A stretch of DNA of 64,000 bases from GWE2-42-39 sp963662895 (GCA_963662895.1 OY759982.1:992001-1056000); one strand, 5' to 3'. Positions 26,044 through 35,774 are shown, counted from the first letter of the stretch. Notes: generated by a model not told the origin, from the sequence alone. A program made the numbers and translations.

Positions 26044-28368
26044 ATGAGTAATAAAAAAAAGTCTGTAGCTATTACCCGCCGTGCGGCTTTGAAAATCGGT
26101 TCGGTAGCAATCCTTGGGGCGACAGTCTTTGCAAAAAACAGTGCATGGGCGACGGAACCTGCGGCTTCGGTGAATCCGAACCTTAATTCGCTAGGGTTCA
26201 AATCCCAGTCTGGTAAAGAGGCTGCGAAGGTTGATTTTTCATACGCTTTTTCCACACCGCACCGAATCACTGTAGGTCGACCCGATGCAAGTGACCGGAC
26301 GCTGCTGGATCTGCAACCAGGTAGCCTACGGATGTCATGGACTTACGATAATTTGTCAATGGCAAATTACCTTCCCCTCACCTTTCGGACACCACCAACA
26401 TTGTGGAGTATTCAGATCACCCCGAAAATCGACGGTAAGCCGATCAGTCAAAGCAGTTGGACCCGGCCGGAAGGCATGTTGCCCGGGTTACAGAACGTTT
26501 ACGACGACGCTTTTGGTTCTGTCCAAATGGAAGCTATTAGCGGATTGACTGCGGTGCTGGTTCGTGTCGAGATCGTTAATACGGATTCAGATTCACATCA
26601 ATTCACGATACATTGTGATTCAGGCGCTTCAAGGTGCGAGAATCCTGCCTGGCTTGACGTAACACAATACATAGGTGACAACCTGCAGGCTGGCTGGGCC
26701 GACAGTGCCGACCGGATATTGCTCCTGGGGCTGGGTGCTGATGCCTATTCTCTCAGGGATGACAACCTTCCTCCGGGGCCACAGAATATGGTACTTGTCT
26801 GGAACATGAAGCCGGGAGAAAAGCGCCAAGGGTGGATTGTCAGGCCATATCACGGTTATACCGCAGATTTGCCTGCTCTTCGCAAGCAAGACTGGGCCGG
26901 GGAAATGGAAAAAGGCAAGAAAGAATGGCGCAATCTCCTGGGGAAAGCTTCCCAATTGAGTATTCCGGATGCTGGTGTGTCGAATGCCTACCAGGCTTGT
27001 CTTGCCGATTTATTCATAATGCGTGAACCGCTTGCTGACGGACAAATCATAGGTGTGCCCGGCACCGAACAATATCGTGCCGGCAACTCCGGCGAACCGC
27101 TTATCGTTGCGGTAGCGTTAGATCAAAATGGTCTCCATAAGGAATCTGCGGCCGGATCTTCGGTCTCGTTCGACATGCAGGAAGCCGATGGTTGCTGGGC
27201 CGACAAACGCGGATGGATGCATGGCATGTGGTGTGGATCAGGCTTCAAATCATGGAGTGCAATGGAACATTACCGCCTCACAGGTGATAAGAAGTTTCTG
27301 GCAAATGTCTATCCGCACATGATTGCCAGTTCGCGCTGGCAGGAACGGCAACGGCAACGGACACGAATCAGCGGCAGTGAGAATTCTGCGACCTACGGCC
27401 TTATGCCACGCGGTTTTGGCGATTGCGGGCTGATGAATGACGATGACTTGTATGGGGTCTTTTTCCCGCATAATATCTGGACTGTTTATGCCGACCGGTG
27501 TTCGCTCGAAGCAGCTGAAATTCTCGGAAAGGCCAATGACATAGCCGAACTGAAAAAAATATACGAAACGGCCCACAAAGACTTGCTTGTGGCCCTCGAC
27601 CGTGGTGCAATTCAGGAAAAAGATTACCGTTGGATTCCCGGAGTTCCAGGCAAAACCTCTGGAAGTCGCTGGGGAGCGCTCAATATTGTATCGCCATGCG
27701 GATTGTTGCCAGCCGATCATGAATTGGTCATCGGTACCTTACGGAAAATTGAGGCGAATATAAGTTTGGGCGGTCAACCAATCCATACCGGCTGGATGCC
27801 CGATGGTGCATGGGTTGCAATCACGCTGGATAATGTAGCCGAAGTTCACCTGGCCAGAGGCAACGGCGATGCAGCGGCCAAATATCTTTATTCCACGCTT
27901 AATCATGGCACTCCGCTCTATTCCTGGTGCGAGGAACGTGGTTTGGAACCAGGAACGCCAAAGTGTTCGGGCGACCGGCAACACCTTTGGACGCCTGTTG
28001 CCGTTGTTCGGGTTATCCGTGACATGATGGTTCTCGAAAAGGAAGATGGTATCAACCTTGCTTTGGGAACAGCCCGTGAGTGGCTCGACTCTGGCGAACC
28101 GGTTGGAATTGCAGGAGCATGCACACACTTTGGCAAGATTTCTTATCGGATGCAGTACGACTCTGCCGGGTCGAAAGTAACTGGCGAGGTAACCTTTCCT
28201 GAACACTCGTCGGCAGCTTGGGCGGTATTACATATTCGCCTGAAGGAAGGACTCAAGATAAAATCGGTCGATACCGGTTCAAAAGCGTTGATATTGCCCG
28301 ATGGTGGAGGCCTTCGTTGGGATGCACCAAGTGGAACTTTGAAATTTAGTGTTAATGTCGGATCCTAA
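26044..28368 (+). CDS. Tat-exported (alpha/alpha)6-barrel-like glycosidase, possibly horizontally acquired
   Basis: The 774-residue protein has a twin-arginine signal (ITRRAALKIGSVAILGATVF). Residues of about 320-690 alternate helical pairs in the manner of six-hairpin glycosidases (SWSAMEHYRLTGDKKFLANV, FFPHNIWTVYADRCSLEAAE, GWMPDGAWVAITLDNVAEVH), preceded by a beta-sandwich and followed by a small beta domain. I cannot name the GH family. Codon use looks richer in G/C at third positions than neighbouring genes (many GCG, CGC, CTC codons), and its Tat signal differs from the lipoprotein signals around it. Both fit recent transfer, perhaps from Planctomycetota, Lentisphaerota or Verrucomicrobiota (speculative). 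Confidence 0.6.
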   Translation: MSNKKKSVAITRRAALKIGSVAILGATVFAKNSAWATEPAASVNPNLNSLGFKSQSGKEAAKVDFSYAFSTPHRITVGRPDASDRTLLDLQPGSLRMSWTYDNLSMANYLPLTFRTPPTLWSIQITPKIDGKPISQSSWTRPEGMLPGLQNVYDDAFGSVQMEAISGLTAVLVRVEIVNTDSDSHQFTIHCDSGASRCENPAWLDVTQYIGDNLQAGWADSADRILLLGLGADAYSLRDDNLPPGPQNMVLVWNMKPGEKRQGWIVRPYHGYTADLPALRKQDWAGEMEKGKKEWRNLLGKASQLSIPDAGVSNAYQACLADLFIMREPLADGQIIGVPGTEQYRAGNSGEPLIVAVALDQNGLHKESAAGSSVSFDMQEADGCWADKRGWMHGMWCGSGFKSWSAMEHYRLTGDKKFLANVYPHMIASSRWQERQRQRTRISGSENSATYGLMPRGFGDCGLMNDDDLYGVFFPHNIWTVYADRCSLEAAEILGKANDIAELKKIYETAHKDLLVALDRGAIQEKDYRWIPGVPGKTSGSRWGALNIVSPCGLLPADHELVIGTLRKIEANISLGGQPIHTGWMPDGAWVAITLDNVAEVHLARGNGDAAAKYLYSTLNHGTPLYSWCEERGLEPGTPKCSGDRQHLWTPVAVVRVIRDMMVLEKEDGINLALGTAREWLDSGEPVGIAGACTHFGKISYRMQYDSAGSKVTGEVTFPEHSSAAWAVLHIRLKEGLKIKSVDTGSKALILPDGGGLRWDAPSGTLKFSVNVGS

Positions 28369-28479
28369 TATGTTATCCGTCATCTGACAGCAATAAATGA
28401 ATTAGACATAGAACCAGATGTTGATCTGATAAGCTGAATACCAGCAAACAAGACTTAAACTAATTAAAAACGAATTATC

Positions 28480-28920
28480 GTGAAACTATTTTTTCTGTTA
28501 TCGGCATTGTGCCTTGACTTACCTCTCGAAGGAAAAGAAAAACAGGTTGCTGAAAAATTACATGAATTGGTGGCCGGGAATAATTATTTCCTTGATTTTG
28601 GGGTCATTGGAAGTAAAACAGTACCACGCTCGTTGACAAAGTACGGCTATGTGGAAGATGCTATGAAGATGGTCACAAAAACGGAAGGGCCTTCATGGGG
28701 GTTTTATACCCGCCATGCTAAAGGAATTACCTTTAAAAATGTTGCCGTAACGGCTAAAGAACGCGATTATCGTCCTGCTTTTGTATTTGATGATGTTGCC
28801 GGAGTGGCTATGGAGAATGTCTATATTAATGAAGATGATAGAGGGGCGCAGATTATTTTGCGAAATGTGGGCAATGAAAACTTAAAAGTAGATCAAAGAT
28901 TAGTTTCGACAGTAGAATAG
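28480..28920 (+). pseudogene. Chimeric relic: end of a GH78 rhamnosidase barrel joined to the C-terminal coil of a GH28 protein
   Basis: The 146-codon frame (GTG start) falls into two unrelated parts. Codons of about 9-70 (QVAEKLHELVAGNNYFLDFG, then SLTKYGYVEDAMKMVTKTEG and PSWG) look like the last helices of an alpha-L-rhamnosidase catalytic barrel. Codons of about 71-146 (GFYTRHAKGITFKNVAVTAK, then RPAFVFDDVAGVAMENVYI) look like the final beta-helix turns of a GH28 polygalacturonase-type protein. Neither part can be active alone, and the signal-like start is very short. An internal deletion between two adjacent hydrolase genes would produce this fusion. It may still be transcribed. Confidence 0.7.
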
Positions 28921-29003
28921 ACGAACTGTGAAAAATTACGATCATAATTATTCTGCAAGAAACATACATACGAAGTTCAAAACTAACAACAAAAACTAAA
29001 CAA

Positions 29004-30815
29004 TTGGAAAAGTTTATATTGGCATATTTATTATTAATACTCTTGTCCGGTAGCAGGTTCTCCGATATTTCTGAGCAGAAAGGGATACAAAAAGAATCGC
29101 ATTGGGTAAAAACACCAACGGGAAGGCAACTCTTCTTCATGTCCGGAACAAATAAATCTGAGACTTTTAAGACTGTCCGAAATGGCTATTGTTTCGATGT
29201 GGTAAATCAGGGCGATTCGCATTTAATGCTGAAATTTATATTAAATTCCAATGTGTCTGTTTCACCTGCGGTTGTTCGTCTTTCGCCAGGTGCCCGCCAG
29301 CGGGTTACCATAAATTGCCGGAATGAGACCAGGTCTGTTCCTCTTTTCTATGCATTATCGCTTTCCTCCAGGCCATTCACTACCCATTCCTGTCTTTACC
29401 GTGCGTATAACGATGGTGAAACAGAATTGTGTATCCCTGTTGATACTATCCTTTACAGTGCACTTCGGGCACGTACTGCCGCTATCCTGGACGAATCCAA
29501 AACAGAAGTGGTTGACAAGGCGATGCCTGCAGGTAGCTTCATTTATACTCCAGGCCCGTTCTATCAAAAAGCAGGTCTTTTCGCACGTGATTTCCTTTAC
29601 CAGTTAGAAGGTGCAGGCCATGATTTTGTAACGGCTGAAGAAGTCATGATTGCCGTTGATTTTCTTGCACTTAAGCAGCTAAAAGCAAATAAGAAAGTAG
29701 GTTCGTTTACTTACCCTCAGGGGGCTATACCCGACCATGTTTACCCTGACGGGCAATTTTGTTGGGGGCCCGGGGCATTTTATAGTGATAACTCTGCCCA
29801 TTTTCATCGTCCCTCTATGGATGAGGCAATGTGTTTCGTGATTTTAGGCTGGCATTATGGGTTTAAGTCCGGCTGGAGTTCTGAGTGGAAGACATGGTTT
29901 AAAAAGAAAGCGCAGAATTTCGTTGATGCATGGAATAGCGTTCCCCGAAATCCTGTAACCGGCCTTATCACTCAATGGAGTACTCCGGGACATATCGGGG
30001 CAAATGGCATTAAGGAGACAAATGGTGCATGTGTCATGTGGGGATTCCACGACTCATACGGATTTGGAGGTGACGATTTGGGAACCTCGGTGCTGGCCTG
30101 CAATGCGGCTCGTGCTCTGGTTGATATGTACGAACACTCCGGCGATCATGATTCAGTAAAATGCTGGGAAAAGATTGCCGAAAAAATGCAGGAAGCAATA
30201 CGTGCCCGGTTTAATCCGTCAGGATATCTTCCCTGGGGAGTAGGAAATCTTTCGCCGGCAATAGCCTCGCCAGATATTACGGGGTATGCAGTCTGGTCTG
30301 GCATCCTGACTGATGAACAGTCCGATAGGGCTTCGGATTGGTTTGCCAGCCGGTATATGGCAGACAAAGCTACTGGTGGAACAGCTGATCTTTTTCACAT
30401 GTCGCCGCCTTTTCGGGGAGCAGTACGTATGGCCCGAAAGGCAGATGATATTTCTCCCGGAAGGCATGTCTGGCCTGATATGAATGATGGAAACCATTGG
30501 GAGAATCTGGCTTATGGCTACAATGCCTATCAGGATGGCGGATACTGGTATTATATGAGTTTGGGAATTGCCGTAACCCTATGGCGAAAACATCCGGATC
30601 TGGCAAGAGAATGGATAGGAAATACTTATTCAGACATTGCCGGTTCCAATGCTAATTTCCCTTATGAACGTATTGACGGGATGAAACCGGTGAACGACCG
30701 TTACAATGCTTCCGTAGGCCCGCTTTTAGGAATGGGGATGCCAGCAGTAGTCTCGTCTGTAATAATTAAAATAAATGAGATCAATGAAGCTCCGTCCCGG
30801 TTTAATAGCAATTAG
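29004..30815 (+). CDS. Secreted (alpha/alpha)6-barrel-like putative glycosidase
   Basis: The 603-residue protein starts at TTG 29004; no in-frame ATG lies close, and the TTG gives a proper signal peptide (FILAYLLLILLSGSRFS). Residues of about 40-150 look beta-rich. Residues of about 170-590 look like a helical toroid: YQKAGLFARDFLYQLEGAGH, MDEAMCFVILGWHYGFKSGW, DLGTSVLACNAARALVDMYE and NHWENLAYGYNAYQDGGYWY. The layout matches six-hairpin glycosidases without a recognisable family signature. It sits 59 nt before the GH36 gene and 83 nt after the chimeric relic. Confidence 0.6.
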   Translation: MEKFILAYLLLILLSGSRFSDISEQKGIQKESHWVKTPTGRQLFFMSGTNKSETFKTVRNGYCFDVVNQGDSHLMLKFILNSNVSVSPAVVRLSPGARQRVTINCRNETRSVPLFYALSLSSRPFTTHSCLYRAYNDGETELCIPVDTILYSALRARTAAILDESKTEVVDKAMPAGSFIYTPGPFYQKAGLFARDFLYQLEGAGHDFVTAEEVMIAVDFLALKQLKANKKVGSFTYPQGAIPDHVYPDGQFCWGPGAFYSDNSAHFHRPSMDEAMCFVILGWHYGFKSGWSSEWKTWFKKKAQNFVDAWNSVPRNPVTGLITQWSTPGHIGANGIKETNGACVMWGFHDSYGFGGDDLGTSVLACNAARALVDMYEHSGDHDSVKCWEKIAEKMQEAIRARFNPSGYLPWGVGNLSPAIASPDITGYAVWSGILTDEQSDRASDWFASRYMADKATGGTADLFHMSPPFRGAVRMARKADDISPGRHVWPDMNDGNHWENLAYGYNAYQDGGYWYYMSLGIAVTLWRKHPDLAREWIGNTYSDIAGSNANFPYERIDGMKPVNDRYNASVGPLLGMGMPAVVSSVIIKINEINEAPSRFNSN

Positions 30816-30874
30816 GTTGGCAACAGGGAAATGACTTTTGTCGGAATTAGTTAAAACTCTCAAATAGATTATAC

Positions 30875-32929
30875 ATGGAAGAAAGAAAAAAACATTTGAC
30901 ACGGATTTTGATTACAAGCATCATTTTATGCGTATTTGTACTTTTTTTGCAGGCGCAAAGCAGTCAGCGTTTATCCGTTCCTCAGGACGTTTCAAAGTGG
31001 ATTACCACTTCGTTTGCAAAAGGTAAAATTCCCCCGCTTTCTTTTGTTTACAACGGGAAGGCTTCGTCCTCTTTTATAAAAAAATGGAACTATTCATTGC
31101 AAAAAGAACCGAGTGACGACCCACAGGTGGTTAAATACCGCGTGTCGTATCTCGATCCTGCCAGCGGGCTCAAACTGGATTGCCATGTGAAAGGTTTCAA
31201 AGATTTTAATGCCGTGGAATGGGTGTTGAACTTCACCAATACTTCCGGTAAAAATTCTTCGACTATTGAACAGGTAAAAGTGGTCGATTTTACCGCATTA
31301 AGCAAAGCAGATGGCGTTTTTACGCTTTACCATGCCAGGGGAAGCGATGCCAAACGCTCGGATTTTCAGCCACTGTCAACGGTACTTAAAACAGGGGAAA
31401 CAATCCATATGCAGCCTAACGGCGGACGTTCATCAGATGACACAGGTTTCCCGTTTTTTACCATCGAGTCGCCCGACCATACAGGTATCGTTGCCGCAAT
31501 AGGTTGGAGTGGAAACTGGTTTTCAGATATTGAACAAACAAATTCAAAAGCGATAAATCTGAAAGCCGGAATGGCCAATATGAAATTGTTTCTTTATCCT
31601 GGAGAAACAATTCGTACACCAAGCATTTGTATGCTTTTCTGGCAAAATGAAGACAGGATGGTTGGTCAGAACCAGTTCCGACGTTTTCTGCTGGCTCATC
31701 ATTCCCGGAAAATTGACGGCAAATTTGTGGAATATCCTATATCAGGCGGGTTTAACTGGGGTGATCCTTATCCCTGCAACGAATATAATTGTTTGACAGA
31801 AGATTATGCCTGTGCACTTATTAACCGGTATAAACAGTTCGGCATAACACCGGAGGTTTTCTGGCTCGATGCAGGTTGGTATACTGGCTGTGGAGAGTGG
31901 TTTGAAAATGCAGGTAACTGGACTGTCGAAACGACCCGCTTCCCCAACGGATTGAACCCGCTTTCAGATGCAGCTCATAAAGTTGGAGCCAAATTTATGG
32001 TGTGGTTTGAACCGGAACGGGTACATGCCAATACCGAATTTGCCAGAAAATATCCAAAATGGATGCTCCGTGAACCAGGTAACAATGATAATTATCTTTT
32101 CAATTTGGGAAATATGGAAGCACGAAAGTGGTTCCTGGAATATTTTGGCGACCTTATTGAAGAGAACGGAATCGATTATTATCGCCAGGATTATAATATA
32201 CGCCCGGAACCATTTTGGACAGCGAATGACGAACCTGACCGTATCGGTATCACGGAAATCCGTTATATCGAAGGATTGTATGCTTATTGGGATTATCTGC
32301 TTGAGCGTTTTCCCAACCTGCTGATTGATAATTGTGCCAGCGGCGGACGTCGCCTTGATCTGGAAACCGTATCGCGCAGTGCCCCGCTGTGGAGAACTGA
32401 TTATCAGTACGGCGAACCCAACGGATACCAATGCCATACCTATGGACTGAATTTCTATCTTCCGTTAAGTGGAACAGGGGTAAGCAAAGCCGACCCATAT
32501 ACTTTCCGTTCGAGTTTAGGTAGCGCAGTGGTGCTGAACTGGAAAATAACCAACCGTGATTTTTCAATTCCGGAGATGCAGAAATGTTTGGCCGATTTTA
32601 AAGAGCTGCGTCCTTACTATTATGAAGATTATTATCCGTTAACCGGGGTTGGCGATTTAACCGGCGACGATGTGTGGCTGGCTTATCAATTGAACAGACC
32701 ATCTGATGAATCTGGAATTGTGGTGGCTTTCCGGCGGAAAGACAATACGGACAATACCTTGTCGGTACAATTGAGAGGTTTAAATCCGAATACGACTTAT
32801 TCAGTATATAATGATAACAATAAGAGCGTGGTTGCGAAAACAGGGAAAGAACTCTCGGAAGGAATAACTCTTGAAATAAAAGAAACCCCAGGTTCTCTGT
32901 TGCTGAAATACTATAAAAAAGGGAAATAG
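30875..32929 (+). CDS. GH36-type alpha-galactosidase
   Basis: The 684-residue protein has a Sec signal (SIILCVFVLFLQAQ). The catalytic barrel carries EVFWLDAGWYTGCGEWFENA, KFMVWFEPERVH, DYYRQDYN with the nucleophile Asp 439, NCASGGRRLDLETVSRS, and LWRTDYQY with the acid/base Asp 509. A beta domain closes it (YEDYYPLTGVGDLTGDDVWL onwards). Both catalytic aspartates and the retaining GH36 scaffold are complete. It should release terminal alpha-galactose in the periplasm or outside the cell, and it is followed after 34 nt by a GH92 gene. Confidence 0.93.
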   Translation: MEERKKHLTRILITSIILCVFVLFLQAQSSQRLSVPQDVSKWITTSFAKGKIPPLSFVYNGKASSSFIKKWNYSLQKEPSDDPQVVKYRVSYLDPASGLKLDCHVKGFKDFNAVEWVLNFTNTSGKNSSTIEQVKVVDFTALSKADGVFTLYHARGSDAKRSDFQPLSTVLKTGETIHMQPNGGRSSDDTGFPFFTIESPDHTGIVAAIGWSGNWFSDIEQTNSKAINLKAGMANMKLFLYPGETIRTPSICMLFWQNEDRMVGQNQFRRFLLAHHSRKIDGKFVEYPISGGFNWGDPYPCNEYNCLTEDYACALINRYKQFGITPEVFWLDAGWYTGCGEWFENAGNWTVETTRFPNGLNPLSDAAHKVGAKFMVWFEPERVHANTEFARKYPKWMLREPGNNDNYLFNLGNMEARKWFLEYFGDLIEENGIDYYRQDYNIRPEPFWTANDEPDRIGITEIRYIEGLYAYWDYLLERFPNLLIDNCASGGRRLDLETVSRSAPLWRTDYQYGEPNGYQCHTYGLNFYLPLSGTGVSKADPYTFRSSLGSAVVLNWKITNRDFSIPEMQKCLADFKELRPYYYEDYYPLTGVGDLTGDDVWLAYQLNRPSDESGIVVAFRRKDNTDNTLSVQLRGLNPNTTYSVYNDNNKSVVAKTGKELSEGITLEIKETPGSLLLKYYKKGK

Positions 32930-32963
32930 CCGCTTTTGATATAGTAATAAATATTTAATCGAA

Positions 32964-35120
32964 ATGAAAAAAATATATCTGTACCAATTGATTGGAAGTA
33001 TTTGTCTTTTTCTTTATGCCAATTTTACAATACAGGCAGAGGAAGTCAATTATGCCGAAAAAGTAAATACGTTGATTGGAACAAAGGGGAACGGTTTAAC
33101 CTCAGGATACCTGTATCCCGGAGCCTCCTATCCTTTCGGTATGACCCAGTTTACCCGTACTTATTTTTCGCCGAACACCGGTTTCGGGATTAACCAGTTA
33201 AGCGGGGCTGGCTGTTCGAATGAGGGTAATTTCCCGACTCTTCCGTTAAACGGTGAGCTAACTGTTTCTCCTGACAGTATTCTCAATCTGAATGTCAGTA
33301 TATCCGAAGAAAAAGGAATTGCCGGCTATTATAAAGCGACTGTTCAAAAAAATATTCAGGCTGAATTTACTGTGACCGAAAGAACAGGGATGGCCCAATA
33401 CACCTTTGCCCCTGAAACAAAAAAAGGAACGGTGATTATCGGTGGTGGTATTGCGGGAACATCTGTAGATGTAGCAACCACCGTGATTACCGGCACAAAT
33501 ACCTGCGAAGGATTTTCTGATGGCGGTGATTTCTGCGGAATTCCGGCTCCTTACAAAATTTATTTCGTGGTCGAATTTAATGGGAAAATTACTTCATCCG
33601 GAACATGGAAAGACGAAAAACTGAAGCCGGGAACTACTTTTGCCGAAGGGAAACATTCCGGTTTGTATTTCTCATTTGATGTTTCTGATCAAAAGTCCAT
33701 TCAGTATAAGATTGGGATATCCTATGTCTCTATTGAAAATGCGAGGGAAAACCTGAAGGCTGAAAACCCGGGATGGAATTTCAGTGAAATAAAAAATAAG
33801 GCGATTGATAAATGGAATGAATATCTTGGCAAAATTGAGGTGAAAGGCGAGAATGAAGACCGCATCACCCAGTTTTATACGCATTTGTACCGGGCATTAA
33901 TTCATCCGAGTGTTTGCAGCGATATAAACGGTGAATACATGGGGGCCGATTTCAAAATACATAAGGCCTATCGCAAACAGTACACCAACTACAGCAACTG
34001 GGACACCTATCGCACACAAATACAACTGCTGACCATGCTTGAACCGGATGTTGCGTCTGATGTGGTGGTTTCCTTACAGGATTTTGCTGAACAATCGGGA
34101 GGGGGCTTTCCCCGTTGGGTACTTGCCAATATTGAAACAGGTGTTATGCAAGGCGATCCTACGACCATCCTGATTGCCAATGCATATGCTTTTGGTGCGA
34201 GGGATTACGATCCTTGCCCGATCCTTGAGACTATGAGAAGAGGAGCTGAAATTCCCGGGACAAAATCGCAGGATCAACTGACCCGTCCGGCGCTGGATAT
34301 GTTTTTGAAAAATGGTTTCTGCTATGCTTCCATGCAACTGGAATACACATCGGCCGACTTTGCCATATCCCGTTTTGCACTCAACGCCTGCGACAACAAG
34401 GAGGTAAGCAAAACCTACCTGAAGCGGGCTCAAACCTGGAAGAACTTGTACAACCCGGAAACAGGCTGGTTGCAGTCTCGGCGAAAGGAAGGTTTTGTCC
34501 CTCTAAAATATGACTTCAGGGAGTCAACCTACAACAATTATTTCTGGATGGTTCCTTATAATATTCAAGGCTTAATTGATACGATTGGAGGAAACGCTGA
34601 AGCTGAAACCCGGCTGGATAATTTGTTCCGCCGATTAGACGCGGGTTACGACGACGACTGGTATGCCTGCGGAAATGAACCAAGCTTTGGAATTCCATGG
34701 GCATATAACTGGGTCGGTAAACCCTATAAAACCCAGAATGTTGTTCATCAGGTCATAACCGGGCAATATTCAGGCAACGTTGATGGATTACCAGGGAATG
34801 ATGATTTAGGATCAATGGGTTCGTGGTATGTTTTTGCATCTATCGGACTTTATCCTGAGATTCCCGGCGTCGGTGGATTTTCTGTCAATGCACCAATCTT
34901 TTCTTCAATAAAGCTTCATTTTAAAAACGGAGATTTAACAATTCTGGGTGGTTCAGAGAAAGATTATTACATCAAATCGATGAGATTTAATGGAAAACCA
35001 TACGAAAGCACATGGATTAACTGGAGCGATTTGGAAAACGGAGGCACTATTCAATATAGACAAACTAATAAACCTAATTTTCAATGGGGAACCAAAGTTA
35101 TTCCTCCTTCATTTGAATAA
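32964..35120 (+). CDS. Divergent GH92 glycosidase (copy 3)
   Basis: The 718-residue protein has a Sec signal ending near residue 25 (FTIQAEE) with no lipobox, unlike the other two copies. GH92 landmarks are kept but changed: VNTLIGTKGNGLTSGYLYPG for the usual DPFIGTAxxGHxxPAA, SNWDTYRTQI, CGNEPSFGIPWAYNW, and GNDDLGSMGSWYVFASIGLY for GNDDCGQMSAWY. The acid region reads FRESTYNNYFWMVPYNI where the others have YTEGNAWQ, so the Glu is retained. It belongs to a different GH92 branch and probably cleaves a different linkage or aglycone. It ends the enzyme block, and a terminator follows. Confidence 0.88.
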   Translation: MKKIYLYQLIGSICLFLYANFTIQAEEVNYAEKVNTLIGTKGNGLTSGYLYPGASYPFGMTQFTRTYFSPNTGFGINQLSGAGCSNEGNFPTLPLNGELTVSPDSILNLNVSISEEKGIAGYYKATVQKNIQAEFTVTERTGMAQYTFAPETKKGTVIIGGGIAGTSVDVATTVITGTNTCEGFSDGGDFCGIPAPYKIYFVVEFNGKITSSGTWKDEKLKPGTTFAEGKHSGLYFSFDVSDQKSIQYKIGISYVSIENARENLKAENPGWNFSEIKNKAIDKWNEYLGKIEVKGENEDRITQFYTHLYRALIHPSVCSDINGEYMGADFKIHKAYRKQYTNYSNWDTYRTQIQLLTMLEPDVASDVVVSLQDFAEQSGGGFPRWVLANIETGVMQGDPTTILIANAYAFGARDYDPCPILETMRRGAEIPGTKSQDQLTRPALDMFLKNGFCYASMQLEYTSADFAISRFALNACDNKEVSKTYLKRAQTWKNLYNPETGWLQSRRKEGFVPLKYDFRESTYNNYFWMVPYNIQGLIDTIGGNAEAETRLDNLFRRLDAGYDDDWYACGNEPSFGIPWAYNWVGKPYKTQNVVHQVITGQYSGNVDGLPGNDDLGSMGSWYVFASIGLYPEIPGVGGFSVNAPIFSSIKLHFKNGDLTILGGSEKDYYIKSMRFNGKPYESTWINWSDLENGGTIQYRQTNKPNFQWGTKVIPPSFE

Positions 35121-35204
35121 TGAACATGACAATATGGGGTTTGGAGAGATAAAAGAGTCCCTGTTCCGGCGTCCTGGGCAAGATGCGGTTCCATATGGGA
35201 GATT

Positions 35205-35228
35205 TTCCCTAATGTAATAGGGAATTTT
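35205..35228 (+). terminator. Probable terminator after the enzyme block
   Basis: TTCCCTA (35205-35211) pairs with TAGGGAA (35218-35224), followed by TTTTG. It lies 85 nt after the third GH92 gene and would stop the upstream transcript before the sigma-factor relic. Confidence 0.5.
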
Positions 35229-35287
35229 GTCGTATACCCCAACTCCGGCATTGCACTCTGAATTGGAAAATTTACCTTCGCTTTCTC

Positions 35288-35774
35288 ATGACAGAAATTG
35301 ACAAATCAATCAATTCCTGGTTGTACACCATTGCCAAAAACAAAGCCATCAATTTTCTAAAGAAAAAATGTTTAGTGAAATTAAAAAAATAACATATAAA
35401 AAAGAGATTCCTCCCTTCGGTACCAATGACAGACTTCTGTAAAAATCTGTCATTGGTACCGAAGGGAGGAATCTCTCACTCACAAAGTTTAATAGTTTAT
35501 TTTTTGAAAATTACTTAGTAATGTCAATGTCTAAAGGGCAATCAATAATGACTTTCAATAGTCCTGAAAATGAATATATAGCATTAGATGAAGCACTTTT
35601 AATTGAAATGATTGTTGAAAAAATGCCTGCCCGGCGAAAAAGAATCTATCAATTCCGGCAGTAAGGTATGACCAATGACGAGATTACTCAAAGGCTTGAA
35701 CCCACAAAACGAAATGTGTAAAGCCGGGTTAGCCTCGCATTAAAGGAAATACGTAAATACATCGCTATGGTTTA
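35288..35774 (+). pseudogene. Dead ECF sigma factor split by a palindromic insertion
   Basis: The first piece (35288-35392) encodes SINSWLYTIAKNKAINFLKK, the end of sigma region 2, and then stops. After the 74-nt palindrome a second piece reads IVEKMPARRKRIYQFRQ-stop-GMTNDEITQRLEPTKRNV-stop-SRVSLALKEIRKYI. That is sigma region 4 with two in-frame stop codons. The N-terminal part of region 2 is not recognisable upstream. An intact ECF gene of a different sequence starts 52 nt downstream. The rest of the gene-free interval 35121-35825 holds only the terminator and the palindrome. Confidence 0.8.
35403..35476 (+). repeat. Perfect 31-bp inverted repeat with 12-nt loop (REP-like palindromic element)
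   Basis: Arms 35403-35433 and 35446-35476 are perfectly complementary over 31 bp. The core resembles the dispersed 'CCTCCCTTCGG...AATGACA' palindromes seen between genes of many Bacteroidota (recalled pattern, not searched). It sits inside the dead sigma gene, between region 2 and region 4 sequence, which supports an insertion. It has no coding capacity. Confidence 0.85.
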
